In this document: positions 6,656 through 15,798 of the stretch, one piece after another
Position numbering within the stretch: the first letter of the stretch is position 1
Layout of the letters: each line of letters opens with the position of its first letter
The notes under the pieces: model-generated
What the model saw: the letters and a program-made list of their open reading frames with translations, nothing else
Database searches by the model: none
What the model was told of the DNA's origin: nothing
From: JACMLX01 sp031374935
Lineage (GTDB): Bacteria; Gemmatimonadota; Gemmatimonadetes; Gemmatimonadales; Gemmatimonadaceae
DNA: 64,000 nucleotides
Assembly (NCBI GenBank): GCA_031374935.1
Contig: JANMHB010000152.1
Coordinates: 1-64,000 of the forward strand
Direction: 5' to 3'
Position numbers and translations under genes: made by a program

Positions 6656-7720
6656 CTAGACGCGCTCCATCCGTCGCACATGCGCGGCACAAATCGCATC
6701 CGCAATCGGCCCCGGATCGAACCGCACCGGATCCGTCGTCGGCAGACGCGTCTCCGCCATGCCGCGCTCGATCGCGTCGCGCGCCGCCTCGTCATCCAGA
6801 TCGAACGTATTCATCGCGATCGCGATCGTCGGTGCATGACGCAGCGGTTTCGTCACCGCATCATGCAGCGCAATCAGATCGGTCAGCGACGGAATCTTCA
6901 CCCACTCGTTGTTGCGGATGGCGGTGCGCGACGGCTGTGTGCACATGACCAGCGCATGCGGCAGCGACCCATGCATCAGGCCCAGCGTCACGCCTGAAAA
7001 GCCGGGGTGCAGCAGGGAGCCCTGGCCCTCCACCAGCACGATATCCGACGTCTGCGCCGCCTCGAGCACCATCTGCTCCGCCGCACCACCAATGAAGTCC
7101 GCGACCACGGCATCCACCGACGTGCCTTTGCCGTCGATGAAGATGCCCGTCTGCCCGGTGCCCACGAACCCCACCGCAAAGCCTCTGGCCTTGATCGCCT
7201 CACGCACCGCGAGCTGCGTGGTCATCTTGCCGATGTTGCAATCGCTGCCCACGGTCAGGATCACCGTCGAATCGACGACATCACGCACGCGGCCCGCCGA
7301 CACCGGCAGGTCGGCCGGCGGCTTGCGCACATCACGAATCTCCACACCGCGGCGCTGCGCCAGTTCGCGGAATTCCGGGTCGTCACCGATGAAGACGTGC
7401 AGTCCGCTCCAGATGTGCAGGCCCGCCTCGAGCGCCGCACGCAGCACCGGGCGCCACGCCTCCGGCAGCTGGCCACCGCTTGGCGCGATGCCGATCAGCA
7501 GGATGTTCGGCTGCAACGCCATGCCTGCTGCCACCGATGCGACCACCGGGATTGCACCGCCGAAGCCAAGCACGTCCTGCACCGTCCGGCCGGCCGTGAC
7601 GGTGTCCAGCACCGCCACCACCTGCTCGGGAGTGAAGCGGATGCAGCCAACGGCGGTCTTGGACGAGTGCACACCGAAGGCACCGTCAGCGAGGATCAGA
7701 TAGCGGGGAATGATCGACAT
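6656..7720 (-). CDS. DUF1611 family protein, DgcN-like (D-glutamate N-acetyltransferase)
   Basis: A 354-residue protein matching the DUF1611 family throughout. The N-terminal half is a Rossmann-like domain with FGGAIPVVASVAAG. The C-terminal half is P-loop-like, with TVGSDCNIGKMTTQLAV in the Walker A position and VLVEGQGSLLHPGFSGVTLG further on. Characterised members (DgcN) act in D-amino-acid metabolism, with a dipeptide epimerase-like partner DgcA; no such partner is visible in the window. Specific activity here is inferred from family only. An AI-2E-type permease gene lies 36 bases upstream on the same strand. Confidence 0.78.
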   Translation of the reverse strand: MSIIPRYLILADGAFGVHSSKTAVGCIRFTPEQVVAVLDTVTAGRTVQDVLGFGGAIPVVASVAAGMALQPNILLIGIAPSGGQLPEAWRPVLRAALEAGLHIWSGLHVFIGDDPEFRELAQRRGVEIRDVRKPPADLPVSAGRVRDVVDSTVILTVGSDCNIGKMTTQLAVREAIKARGFAVGFVGTGQTGIFIDGKGTSVDAVVADFIGGAAEQMVLEAAQTSDIVLVEGQGSLLHPGFSGVTLGLMHGSLPHALVMCTQPSRTAIRNNEWVKIPSLTDLIALHDAVTKPLRHAPTIAIAMNTFDLDDEAARDAIERGMAETRLPTTDPVRFDPGPIADAICAAHVRRMERV

Positions 7721-7756
7721 GCCCTGAACATAAGGATGCCGGTCAACCGCCAGCCC

Positions 7757-8944
7757 TCAGCCCAGCGCGACGCGCTCCGCCATGGCGATCAGGTCCGGCA
7801 TCGTGCCAGCCGGAACGGTCACGCCGCCTTCCGGCGCCGGCACACGAAGGACCATCGTGCGATCCACCGGCAGCGGGCGTTCGGCCGCGCCCTGATAGAT
7901 GCGGTTCACCAGCACCCGCCGCACGATCACCGTCAGCACCACCAGAATCGGCACGGCCACGATCAGTCCCACGGGCCCAAGCAGCTGGCCGAAGATCAGC
8001 ACCGACATGATGCTGAGCACAGGCGGCAGCTTCACCTGATTCTGCGTGATGAGCGGCAACACGAGATTGCTTTCGATCAGGTGAATGACCGTCCCCAGAA
8101 CGATCACGCCGATCACGCGAATCGGATCGCCGTCGCTGGCAAGGACGAACAACGCCGGCAATACGGTGCTGACCAGCGTGCCGAAGAACGGCACGATCGC
8201 GACGGCACCGGTGAAGATGCCGAACGTGAGCCAGTACGGCACCTGCAATGCCGCCAGGCCGATCGCCGTCAGCACAGCCAGGATCACCATGCCCAGCAGC
8301 TGTCCCGTGATCCACGAGCGCAGGTCGCGCGCGATCTCGAGCAGCACGTCGCGCACCAGCTCGCGCTGCGTGGGCGGGAAGAGTGCAATCAGCCATTCCC
8401 GATAGTCGGCCGGACGACGCGCGAGATAGAGCGACATCACCATCAGCGCGAATCCGTCGATTGCCAGGTGCAACAGACCGAACACCTTCGGCAGCAACCC
8501 TTCCAGCTGCTGACTGGCCTGTTCGTACAGCACCGTCAGCGCCTTGTGATCATCCGTCGCCAGATACGCCTTGAGCGGCGGGATCCGTTCACCGAGCCTC
8601 TGGATCTGCGTTTCGAGGCCGGTGATGTAGCGCGGCAACTCCAGCGCCAGCGCGCGTGTCTGTTCAGCGAACGGCGGCACCAGCAGCGTCACCAGTCCCG
8701 CCACTGCACCAAGTGAGATGACCACCGCACCAAGCAGCGCGAGCGGGGCCGGCAGTCGAAGGCGTGCTTCGAGGACGTCGGCCACCGCTCGCAGGAACAG
8801 CGACATCAGCACCGCAATGAAGAGCAACAGGAAGACGTTGGACGCCTTCACCACCAGCCACAGCAGCACCCCGGTCACGATCGTGCCGAACAGCAGCGGC
8901 GCAAAGCGCAGCCGAGGTACCGCCTTGGATCCACTCACGTCCAC
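7757..8944 (-). CDS. AI-2E family transporter (PerM/UPF0118-type membrane protein)
   Basis: A 395-residue inner-membrane protein with about eight hydrophobic segments. Two or three lie in residues 15-95 (FGTIVTGVLLWLVVKASNV onward), then a soluble stretch of about 100 residues (LETQIQRLGERIPPLKAYL), then a cluster at residues 210-340 with GAVAIVPFFGTLVSTVLPAL and HLIESNLVLPLITQ. This is the AI-2E/PerM pattern. Members have been linked to quorum-signal export or Na/H exchange, so the transported species is not decided. It is followed by dgcN-like and preceded by pspA, 21 bases away, which suggests an envelope-stress operon. Confidence 0.88.
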   Translation of the reverse strand: MDVSGSKAVPRLRFAPLLFGTIVTGVLLWLVVKASNVFLLLFIAVLMSLFLRAVADVLEARLRLPAPLALLGAVVISLGAVAGLVTLLVPPFAEQTRALALELPRYITGLETQIQRLGERIPPLKAYLATDDHKALTVLYEQASQQLEGLLPKVFGLLHLAIDGFALMVMSLYLARRPADYREWLIALFPPTQRELVRDVLLEIARDLRSWITGQLLGMVILAVLTAIGLAALQVPYWLTFGIFTGAVAIVPFFGTLVSTVLPALFVLASDGDPIRVIGVIVLGTVIHLIESNLVLPLITQNQVKLPPVLSIMSVLIFGQLLGPVGLIVAVPILVVLTVIVRRVLVNRIYQGAAERPLPVDRTMVLRVPAPEGGVTVPAGTMPDLIAMAERVALG

Positions 8945-8965
8945 TTGCTCCTCACGTCCGCACCG

Positions 8966-9757
8966 TCACGACGCCGGTGAGGCGTCGTCGAGGTGCTCGA
9001 AGTCCGCTTCTGTGATGTCGGACCCACCCGACGCACCCTTCGGCAATTGCTTCGCCGCCGGTGTGGTGCTGGCGGGCAGCACACCCATCTTCTGCTTCAA
9101 CTCCAGCAGGCGTGCTTCGGCACTCAATCCGCCCGCCTGCTTCTCCAGCTTCTTGAAGTCCGACTGCAGGCGATCGCCGCTGAACTCCTCCTCGATCTCG
9201 GCGCTGGCCGTCAGGCGACGTTCGTTCTGGTCGATCTTCTCTTCCATGCGGGCAAAGGCTTCGAACGCACTCTTCTCGCTCAGCCCCGACATCGTCCGCT
9301 GGATCTGCTCCTGCGCCTGCGCGCGACGGGCGCGGGCGAGCAGCAGATTCTTCTTGCGCTTCGCCTCTTCGATCTTGTCATTCAGATCGCGGAGCAGCGA
9401 CTTGAGCTTCTCCGTTTCCGCCTGATGCGTTTCCCAGGTGCGCTGCAGCGACGTGGCATGCTCGGCGTGCTCGCTCTGCCGCATCAGCGCCTGACGCGCC
9501 AGATCATCGCGGTTCTGCTGGATGGCCAGCATCGCGCGCTGCTCCCATTCCCCTGCCTGCTTGAACTCCGAGTCAGCCTGATCGCGCAACCGCTTTTCGT
9601 CGGCGATCGCGGCCGCCACCTGCTGCTTGGCCTTGGCCAGCTGCGAGCGCATGTCGAGAATCGACTGCTCCAGCAGTTTTTCCGGCTCCTCGGCCTTCGA
9701 GATCAGATCGTTCAGGTTCGCCTTGATCAGCGAAGACAGTCGGTCGAAGAGTCCCAT
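8966..9757 (-). CDS. pspA: PspA/IM30 family phage-shock protein
   Basis: A 263-residue protein of the PspA/Vipp1 family, peripheral ESCRT-III-like membrane proteins that protect the inner membrane. It starts with the amphipathic helix MGLFDRLSSLIKANLNDLIS and continues EEPEKLLEQSILDMRSQL, the family hallmark. Long coiled coils cover about residues 30-205. A less ordered tail with SGGSDITEADFEHLDD follows. It overlaps no gene; a YbjN-like gene lies 4 bases upstream and the AI-2E-type permease 21 bases downstream, so the three are probably co-transcribed. Confidence 0.93.
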   Translation of the reverse strand: MGLFDRLSSLIKANLNDLISKAEEPEKLLEQSILDMRSQLAKAKQQVAAAIADEKRLRDQADSEFKQAGEWEQRAMLAIQQNRDDLARQALMRQSEHAEHATSLQRTWETHQAETEKLKSLLRDLNDKIEEAKRKKNLLLARARRAQAQEQIQRTMSGLSEKSAFEAFARMEEKIDQNERRLTASAEIEEEFSGDRLQSDFKKLEKQAGGLSAEARLLELKQKMGVLPASTTPAAKQLPKGASGGSDITEADFEHLDDASPAS

Positions 9758-9761
9758 AGAA

Positions 9762-10166
9762 TCAGTGCACCTCGCGGTACGGGGCGAGCTCGCGGACGTG
9801 TGACGCGAGGGCGAGCGTCATGCTCTCGTAGGCAGCGAGGAATTCGGAGAAATCGAGATTGTTCAACTCCAGCGCCTCGGTCAGGATGATGTCATCGCCG
9901 CTGATGCCGTACGCCCCGTGCACCAGATCGGTCGCGTTCAACTCCAGCAGGCGACGCGCCAGCTTGGCTGAGGTTTCGGTGTCGGCCGGCACCGGCATGA
10001 CGTTCATGCGCATCAGCAGGACGGGCGGGGTGAGATGCACCACCACCTGTGCATCGGGTGTACCGCCCGGCCGGACGACGAACATGCCGGGCTCGACTTC
10101 AGAATAGCTGGCACCTTCTGCGCCCAGTCGGACGAGAAAGCTCTCCAGATCTTCGCGATTGACCAT
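9762..10166 (-). CDS. YbjN-like small protein encoded with pspA
   Basis: A 134-residue acidic soluble protein with no signal peptide. Its pattern (a predicted helix-strand start, FVVRPGG strands, VVVHLTPPVLLMRMNVMPVP, then LARRLLELNATDLVHGAYGISGDDIILTEAL) fits the YbjN / type III secretion chaperone-like fold. Such proteins often sit beside pspA-family genes in diverse bacteria, but the biochemical role is unknown. It leads the pspA operon with only 4 bases to pspA. The family call rests on pattern, not on a catalytic motif. Confidence 0.6.
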   Translation of the reverse strand: MVNREDLESFLVRLGAEGASYSEVEPGMFVVRPGGTPDAQVVVHLTPPVLLMRMNVMPVPADTETSAKLARRLLELNATDLVHGAYGISGDDIILTEALELNNLDFSEFLAAYESMTLALASHVRELAPYREVH

Positions 10167-10498
10167 GTGGTGCCTCGGGTTGGGGACCTCGTCGCCCTAC
10201 GCAGGGCGGCGCGGCATGTTTCGGTACGACACGCGAAGCTACGCCCGGAGCGCGAGGGACGGCAACCGAGCCGCCGCTGCCAAGGTGGGTCATGCCGAAC
10301 CACGCGGGCTGCCCGGCCCCCGGGTGCATGCTGCCGGGTGACGGGTCGCCCGCGGCACCGGCTCCGCTCTGTGCGTCATGGGCAACCATCGGCGGCGCAG
10401 CACCGGCAGCGCTTCCCCGCGCGAAACATCCGCCGTCCGGGTTCGTATCTTCGGCTGCGCCAGCCCGCGGCCGCCCCGCCTCTGCCTCACCCACGAAC
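10167..10498. other. divergent intergenic region between the pspA operon and membrane-protein genes
   Basis: A 332-base region if the GTG at 10499 is the true start of the next gene. It presumably holds promoters for both directions. A GTATCTT that could serve as a -10 box lies around 10445-10451, but no matching -35 was found. An in-frame ATG at 10292 would extend the next protein by 69 proline- and alanine-rich residues; this looks like untranslated GC-rich sequence. Confidence 0.4.
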
Positions 10499-11356
10499 GT
10501 GACCTCTCTTCGCGAACAATACGCGACCGTCGCTCGCTGGTCGCCCGTCATGATCCGAATGGCCGCGGTCAGCACCGGGCTGCTGGTCCTCGCGCTGATC
10601 GGCCTGCTGATCGATGATCGCGTCATCGCCGGGGCCCCCGCCTGGCTCAAACCCGCCAAGTTCGGCGCGTCTGGCGCCATCTATCTCGTCACGATGGCGT
10701 GGATGGTGAAGGACCTGCCGAAGTCGCGCCTGCTGCGTATCGCAACGATGCTGACCGGATGGATCCTGGCGCTCGAAACCGCGGTGATTTCCCTGCAGGC
10801 GATGCGCGGCACGACCAGTCACTTCAACATCGATACACCGGTCGACGCCGCGATCTACAGTGCGATGGGGGTTGGCATCGCCACCGTCTGGATCATGTCG
10901 GCGATTCTGCTCTGGCTCCATGTGCGTGCGCCCGCCGCTGATCGCAGCATGGCACGGGCGCTGCGCATCGGCCTCGCACTCAACATCGCCGGCGCCGGCG
11001 TGGGCTGGACCATGACACAGCCGCGCGCCGAACAGTTCGCCGCCATGAAGCGCGGCGAGCGGCCCTATCTGGCCGGATCACATACGGTAGGTGCACCCGA
11101 CGGCGGGCCCGGCCTGCCGCTCACGAAGTGGAGCCGCACGCATGGTGATCTGCGCATCCCGCACTTCGTTGGCATGCACGCCTGGCAGCTGCTGCCACTA
11201 CTCCTGCTCGGCATCCGACGTCTGCGTCAGCCCACTGCCGATAGCATGGAGCGCACGGCGATAGTCTTCGCGTCGACCGCCTGCGCAACACTATTCCTCG
11301 CGGCATTGGCGCAGGCGCTCGCAGGTCATCCAGTGGTTCCACTCCCGACGCGTTGA
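10499..11356 (+). CDS. multi-pass membrane protein of unknown function
   Basis: About 285 residues with roughly seven hydrophobic segments, for example AAVSTGLLVLALIGLLI, KPAKFGASGAIYLVTMAWMV, GVGIATVWIMSAILLWLHV and TACATLFLAALAQALAG. Polar signatures include PAWLKPAKFG and a loop PYLAGSHTVGAPDGGPGLPLTKWS, then HGDLRIPHFVGMHAWQ, whose His residues might bind a cofactor or metal. I do not recognise a characterised family. The next gene, an ABA4-like protein, starts 2 bases after its stop, so the pair likely works together. GTG at 10499 is preferred because it removes the non-homologous-looking leader. Confidence 0.65.
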   Translation: MTSLREQYATVARWSPVMIRMAAVSTGLLVLALIGLLIDDRVIAGAPAWLKPAKFGASGAIYLVTMAWMVKDLPKSRLLRIATMLTGWILALETAVISLQAMRGTTSHFNIDTPVDAAIYSAMGVGIATVWIMSAILLWLHVRAPAADRSMARALRIGLALNIAGAGVGWTMTQPRAEQFAAMKRGERPYLAGSHTVGAPDGGPGLPLTKWSRTHGDLRIPHFVGMHAWQLLPLLLLGIRRLRQPTADSMERTAIVFASTACATLFLAALAQALAGHPVVPLPTR

Positions 11357-11358
11357 TC

Positions 11359-11787
11359 ATGTCCGATGCACAGCTGTTCCAGTACGCCAACACCACCGCG
11401 TTGCTCAGCTGGATCGTGCTGGTGTTTCAGCCGAAGCGCACCGCGCCGATCCTCCGGTTTGTCGTTCCCCTGCTCATGGCGGTGCTCTACATCTGGGCGC
11501 TCTCCACCGCGCCGCCCAATCCCGACGGCGGCTTCGGCTCGCTGGCGCAGGTGAAGGCACTCTTCACCCAGGACCGCGCGATCCTCGCCGGTTGGGTGCA
11601 CTACCTCGCGTTCGATTTCTTCATCGGCTGCTGGATGGTGATGGACGCGGCAGACCGTGGCATCAAGCATCTGCTGGTGGTGCCGTGTCTGTTCCTGACC
11701 TTCATGTTCGGGCCGGCGGGGTTGTTGCTGTACGCCGGTCTGCGCGCCGCGATGCGCACCCGGCAGCCTGTACCGGCGACAGGCTGA
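11359..11787 (+). CDS. ABA4-like (DUF4281) membrane protein
   Basis: A 142-residue protein with four predicted membrane segments and the ABA4-like hallmarks: LFQYANTTALLSWIVLVF at the start, a middle WVHYLAFDFFIGCWMVMDA and a final LTFMFGPAGLLLYAGLR. In plants ABA4 is needed for neoxanthin formation; bacterial members often sit near carotenoid or light-related genes, but none is visible here. The ATG at 11359 is chosen over TTG at 11353. It follows the membrane protein above with a 2-base gap. Confidence 0.78.
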   Translation: MSDAQLFQYANTTALLSWIVLVFQPKRTAPILRFVVPLLMAVLYIWALSTAPPNPDGGFGSLAQVKALFTQDRAILAGWVHYLAFDFFIGCWMVMDAADRGIKHLLVVPCLFLTFMFGPAGLLLYAGLRAAMRTRQPVPATG

Positions 11788-11945
11788 CGCGGCGTCTCCG
11801 ACCGACAGGCAACCTTTCGCACCCGGCGGGCGACACAACTGAGCCGCCCGTCACGTAGGGAGGCGCGAGGCGCGACGGCGCGGCCTCAGACTCCCCGGTG
11901 GCGTTCGGCCTCCGGACCCGATGGCGTCCCGCACACCGCACTGCC

Positions 11946-13880
11946 ATGCGCATCACGAAGCGACGTGCCCTGGTGCTGCTCGGCCTGACGACAGTCTTGC
12001 CGCTGATCCTCTTCTATCCCTTCTACGGGCACGCACCGTGTCGCGTCGGCGCACGTGTGCTGGCACTGAAGAATGGCACCGAGTTGCTCGACGCGAATGG
12101 GAAGCGGCTGGGATACCTGGATCCGACGCGCGATCGCTACGTGCCAATCTCGTCGCTCCCGAAGCACGTGCCGCTGGCATTCACGGCCGTCGAGGATCGT
12201 CGCCTGAATGCCTGGTATCACCGCGGCGTCGATCCGCTCGGCACCGTCGCCGCAGCCGTCGGCAACCTGAAGCCCGGCGACAATGCGCGTCGCGGCGCCA
12301 GCACCATCCCGATGCAGCTGGCGCGCGCCTTGTGTGCGGATCGCATGCCCATGGATCACAGCTGGAGCGGCAAGCTCGCCGAAGCGGGACTTGGCACCTG
12401 GCTCACCGCACGCTTCGGCAAGAAGGCGGTGGTCGAGCTGTATCTCAACAGCGTCTACCTCGGCCGCAATCGCAAGGGCATCGACGCAGCGGCGCGCTCC
12501 TACTACGGCAAGTCGGCGACCGCCCTCTCCCCCGCCGATGCAGCGGAGCTGGCGTATCTGGTCGCCAATCCGCGGGATCGTGATCCGGCGCTGCGTGATC
12601 CCGGCGCACGCCGCACGATCATCACGAACGTGTTCCAGAGAATGCGGCGCCTCGACACCAGCTTCGCGGTCACGAAACGGCGGCTCACGCCGTCGCCGGC
12701 CCGGCTGGCCGCCACTGCGCCGCCGATGTACCGCGGCTACGTCTCCCGGGTGCGCGACGGCTTCGCCACCTGCGAGCCGTCGGTGAACTGTCCGTCGAGT
12801 GTGCGGACCTTTCTCGATGCAGGCCTGCAGCGTGCCGCCGAAAAGCAGCTGACGTCACTGGTACGCCGACTGCAGGGACCGGACCGTCCGCGGCGTGCAA
12901 ACGACAGCACGCCGAAACGCGAGATCGCCGGCATCTTCGTCGCGATGCGCGTGTCGACCGGCGAGATCGTGAGTTACACCGGTCGCCACGGCCGTACCGC
13001 CGCCGGTGCTGACCTGCTTCGCATCGGACGGATCCAGCCCGCCAGCGCAATCAAGCCGCTGCTCCTGGCGGCTGCGCTGGATGATGGCAACATGTACACC
13101 GATGAAACACTCGGTGAACTGATGGGCAGTCATTGCCCGGACCCGAAGGTGCACGAGTATCTCGCGACGCTGAGTGGCGCAGATGCACCGGAGCGCACGA
13201 TTGCCGAGGCGATGTTTCGCAGTGACAACCTGCTCGGCGCCTGCCTGATGGCTGGATTGAGCGTGCAGGCCAGGCAGCGCCTGGTGACGGCCGGAATCCT
13301 GAAGAGCGTGAACACCAATCCCGCCGACGGCCTTGGCATTCAGACCGTCGCACCGCTCGACCTGCTGACCGCCTACGCGGCATTGCGCACCCGAGATCGT
13401 GCGCTGCTCCCGCGATTCAGCGGGTACGATGCCAGCGGGTTGGCGGCACCACTGATGTCGCCGATGTCGGCCGATGAGACGTACTCGCTGCTGCAGGGTG
13501 TCGCACGACAGGGTACGGCGTGGCGCGCGGCCAGTGTGCTGAGCGATGACTATGCGCTGGCCGGCAAGACGGGCACCGCCGGTCGTGGGCGCGAGCTGGT
13601 GTTCGTCGGGTTCGCGCGTGACCTGGTGGCGCTGCTGTGGGTCGGTGTCGTCTCAGGGAACGGCGCCGTCTCGCAGCAGCATGCGTCAGACGTCGTGGTC
13701 GAACCGTGGGCGCGGATTCTCAGCGCCTACGCGCCAAGGGAAACGATGGAGTTCGAGTCTGGCTTCGTGCGTCACTCGGATCGCGGCGCGGATCGGTTGA
13801 ATTCGGTGCAGGTTGATGCTGAAGAGTTGCGGCGCTGGATCGGGCGCCTGCAGCGGGTGGTGCAGCGGCAGACGATGTGA
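11946..13880 (+). CDS. bifunctional penicillin-binding protein, PBP1C-like
   Basis: A 644-residue peptidoglycan synthase anchored by one N-terminal membrane helix (ALVLLGLTTVLPLILFYPF). The GT51 transglycosylase domain covers about residues 60-230, with the catalytic-Glu motif EDRRLNAWYHRGVDP and GASTIPMQLARAL, a PBP1C-style variant. The transpeptidase domain has all three motifs: SAIK (serine nucleophile), SDN and KTGTAG. It lacks the C-terminal BiPBP_C domain of classical PbpC. The ATG at 11946 is preferred over one 48 bases upstream, since it gives a normal cytoplasmic RRK leader. A serine dehydratase operon converges on its end. Confidence 0.9.
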   Translation: MRITKRRALVLLGLTTVLPLILFYPFYGHAPCRVGARVLALKNGTELLDANGKRLGYLDPTRDRYVPISSLPKHVPLAFTAVEDRRLNAWYHRGVDPLGTVAAAVGNLKPGDNARRGASTIPMQLARALCADRMPMDHSWSGKLAEAGLGTWLTARFGKKAVVELYLNSVYLGRNRKGIDAAARSYYGKSATALSPADAAELAYLVANPRDRDPALRDPGARRTIITNVFQRMRRLDTSFAVTKRRLTPSPARLAATAPPMYRGYVSRVRDGFATCEPSVNCPSSVRTFLDAGLQRAAEKQLTSLVRRLQGPDRPRRANDSTPKREIAGIFVAMRVSTGEIVSYTGRHGRTAAGADLLRIGRIQPASAIKPLLLAAALDDGNMYTDETLGELMGSHCPDPKVHEYLATLSGADAPERTIAEAMFRSDNLLGACLMAGLSVQARQRLVTAGILKSVNTNPADGLGIQTVAPLDLLTAYAALRTRDRALLPRFSGYDASGLAAPLMSPMSADETYSLLQGVARQGTAWRAASVLSDDYALAGKTGTAGRGRELVFVGFARDLVALLWVGVVSGNGAVSQQHASDVVVEPWARILSAYAPRETMEFESGFVRHSDRGADRLNSVQVDAEELRRWIGRLQRVVQRQTM

Positions 13881-13899
13881 CGGCCCATCGCCGTCGGTG

Positions 13900-13920
13900 G
13901 CGCAACGACGGGCGTTGCGC
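13900..13920. terminator. short hairpin between convergent genes
   Basis: GCGCAAC (13900-13906) pairs with GTTGCGC (13914-13920) in the 46-base gap between the converging PBP and serine dehydratase genes. No T-run follows on either strand, so a terminator role is only likely by position. Confidence 0.35.
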
Positions 13921-13926
13921 GGCGTG

Positions 13927-14811
13927 CTACCCGTCCGCCCGCTTGATCTGCACCAACCGCTCTTTCGCCAGCCGCCGACCGGTCGGTGTCGCCGCCAGCC
14001 CGCCGCCGGCGGTTTCGCGGTAGCGCACATCCATCGCCTTCCCGATTTCGCCCATCGTGTCGATCACTTCATCGGCGGGAATGGCGAAAGTGATGCCGGC
14101 CATCGCCATCTCGATCGCCGCCAGCGCGATCGCCGCGCCGGTGGCATTCCGAAAGACGCAGGGCAACTCGACCAGCCCGCCGAGCGGGTCGCAGACCAGG
14201 CCGAGGGTGCCTTGCTGCGCCAACGCGGTGGCATGCCCCGATTGGGACGGTGTGCCACCGAGCATCTCAACCGCCGCGCCGGCCGCCATCCCCGCCGCCG
14301 CACCCGTCTCGGCCTGACAACCGCCCTCGGCACCACTGAGTGATGCGCGCTCGGCGACCACGGCACCGATCAGTCCGGCCGTCGCGAGCGCGTCGATCAC
14401 CTTTTCATCCGGGATGTTCTTCGCCTTCGCCAATCCGGTGAGCACCGCCGGCAACACACCCGCGCCGCCCGCGGTCGGCGCGGCGACGATCACGCCCATT
14501 GCCGCGTTCACTTCCTGCACCGCCAGTGCGCGCATCAGCACATCGCGGAAGAGCGTGCCAGCCAAGGGACCCTCGGGTCCACTGATCAGTTTTGCGGCAT
14601 CGCCGCCCACCAGGCCGGAGCTCGATCGGAGATCGGGATCCTGCCCCTGCGTGATCGCGCCGCGCATGATGTCCAGCGCGCGCGAGAGGGCGTGCCGGAT
14701 GTCGGCGATGGTGCGACCACCATCCGATGATTCCGCTTCGAGGGCGACGGTGGACAGCGACACACCGCGCGCTTCGGCGTCGCGAATGGCTTCGGCAAGG
14801 CTCTTGTACAT
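13927..14811 (-). CDS. sdaAA: L-serine dehydratase, iron-sulfur dependent, alpha subunit
   Basis: A 294-residue subunit of the oxygen-sensitive 4Fe-4S L-serine dehydratase, which converts L-serine to pyruvate and ammonia. The cluster cysteines are visible in GGCQAETGAAAGMAAG and in GLVCDPLGGLVELPCVFRN. Other family segments are MGVIVAAPTAGGAGVLPAVL and the N-terminal MYKSLAEAIRDAEARG. The ATG at 14811 follows the beta-subunit stop by 1 base, so the two are coupled. The 19 residues of an upstream start are not homologous in character. Confidence 0.95.
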   Translation of the reverse strand: MYKSLAEAIRDAEARGVSLSTVALEAESSDGGRTIADIRHALSRALDIMRGAITQGQDPDLRSSSGLVGGDAAKLISGPEGPLAGTLFRDVLMRALAVQEVNAAMGVIVAAPTAGGAGVLPAVLTGLAKAKNIPDEKVIDALATAGLIGAVVAERASLSGAEGGCQAETGAAAGMAAGAAVEMLGGTPSQSGHATALAQQGTLGLVCDPLGGLVELPCVFRNATGAAIALAAIEMAMAGITFAIPADEVIDTMGEIGKAMDVRYRETAGGGLAATPTGRRLAKERLVQIKRADG

Positions 14812-14812
14812 C

Positions 14813-15490
14813 TCAGGCGGCTCCCACTTTGTCGAGACGGAACGCCCAGCGCACCCAGGGCAGTGCACGAATCGTGTCGCGCACGTCCTCGCCGGGTTGC
14901 TCGTCGATTTCGATCACCATGAACGCATCGCCGCCGCGCTGTTTCCGCGTCAGGCGAAGGGTGGCGATGTTCAGTTCCGCGTCGGCCAGCAGCGTCGCGA
15001 TGCGCGCCACGCTGCCCTTCACATCCTCCGCCACCAGCACGATCGTGTGCAGGTTGCCGGTCACTTCGACCGGATAGCCGTCGATCTGCGTGACGAGCAC
15101 GCGGCCCGCGCCGAGCGACGATCCCTGCATGACGGCCGTCCGCTCGTTGCGCGTGACACTGATGCGGACGGTGTTCGGGTGGACTTCGTTGTCTTCGCCG
15201 AGCGTCGTCTTCTCGAAGGTGTAGTCGAGGCCTTCGCGTTCCATGATGTCGAGGGCGGTGCGGAGGCGTTCGTCGTCGGGCTTGAAGCCCATCAGGCCGC
15301 CCACGATCGCCTTGTCGGTGCCGTGGCCTTCGCCGGTGCGGGCGAAGGAGCCGTGGAGTTCGATGCGGGCGGTCTGCGGGGTGCCGCCGACAAGTCCGCG
15401 GGCCAGCAGGCCGAGTCGGCAGGCGCCGGCGGTATGGCTGGACGAGGGCCCGACCATGACGGGGCCAATGATGTCGAGGAGAGAGACCAT
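14813..15490 (-). CDS. sdaAB: L-serine dehydratase, iron-sulfur dependent, beta subunit
   Basis: A 225-residue beta subunit with the serine-dehydratase beta domain at the N-terminus (IIGPVMVGPSSSHTAGACRLG) and a C-terminal ACT domain (NLHTIVLVAEDVKGSVARIA, residues 145-215). The ACT domain in this family may sense L-serine. It is the first gene of a two-gene operon with sdaAA. The split architecture is the Firmicutes-type one, unlike the single-chain SdaA of enterobacteria. Confidence 0.95.
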   Translation of the reverse strand: MVSLLDIIGPVMVGPSSSHTAGACRLGLLARGLVGGTPQTARIELHGSFARTGEGHGTDKAIVGGLMGFKPDDERLRTALDIMEREGLDYTFEKTTLGEDNEVHPNTVRISVTRNERTAVMQGSSLGAGRVLVTQIDGYPVEVTGNLHTIVLVAEDVKGSVARIATLLADAELNIATLRLTRKQRGGDAFMVIEIDEQPGEDVRDTIRALPWVRWAFRLDKVGAA

Positions 15491-15798
15491 GGGGCAAAGC
15501 TACGCCGGTGCGCTGCCGAGGGGGGCCAGGCACAGAACGGACCAACCCCTGATGGCGGAGATTCGGCCCCTGCCGCGGCATAAATCAAACGCAGACAATG
15601 ACTTCCGTTGCCGACACGGCGGCCGCCCGGGTGGCCACGCGTGCGCGCCTGTCGCCGGCGATTGCGTGCGGATGTACTGGCCCGGGATGACGCTGCCGTG
15701 ACCGCGTGGTGCAGATTCCGTACGAGGGCTGGCGACGCGGCCAGCGCTGCAAGGCACTTCGGAGTTCTGGCAACCAGCGGCACCATCCGGAACGGCCC
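15491..15798. other. divergent intergenic region
   Basis: A 308-base region between sdaAB (leftward) and the SARP-like regulator (rightward). It must hold both promoters. I saw no tRNA, riboswitch or clear hairpin, and no strong -35/-10 pair. Confidence 0.3.

Noticed and set aside
7007..8716. 569-residue His/Arg/Gln-rich plus-strand frame
   Set aside because: Antisense to the DgcN-like and AI-2E-type genes; no domain signature.
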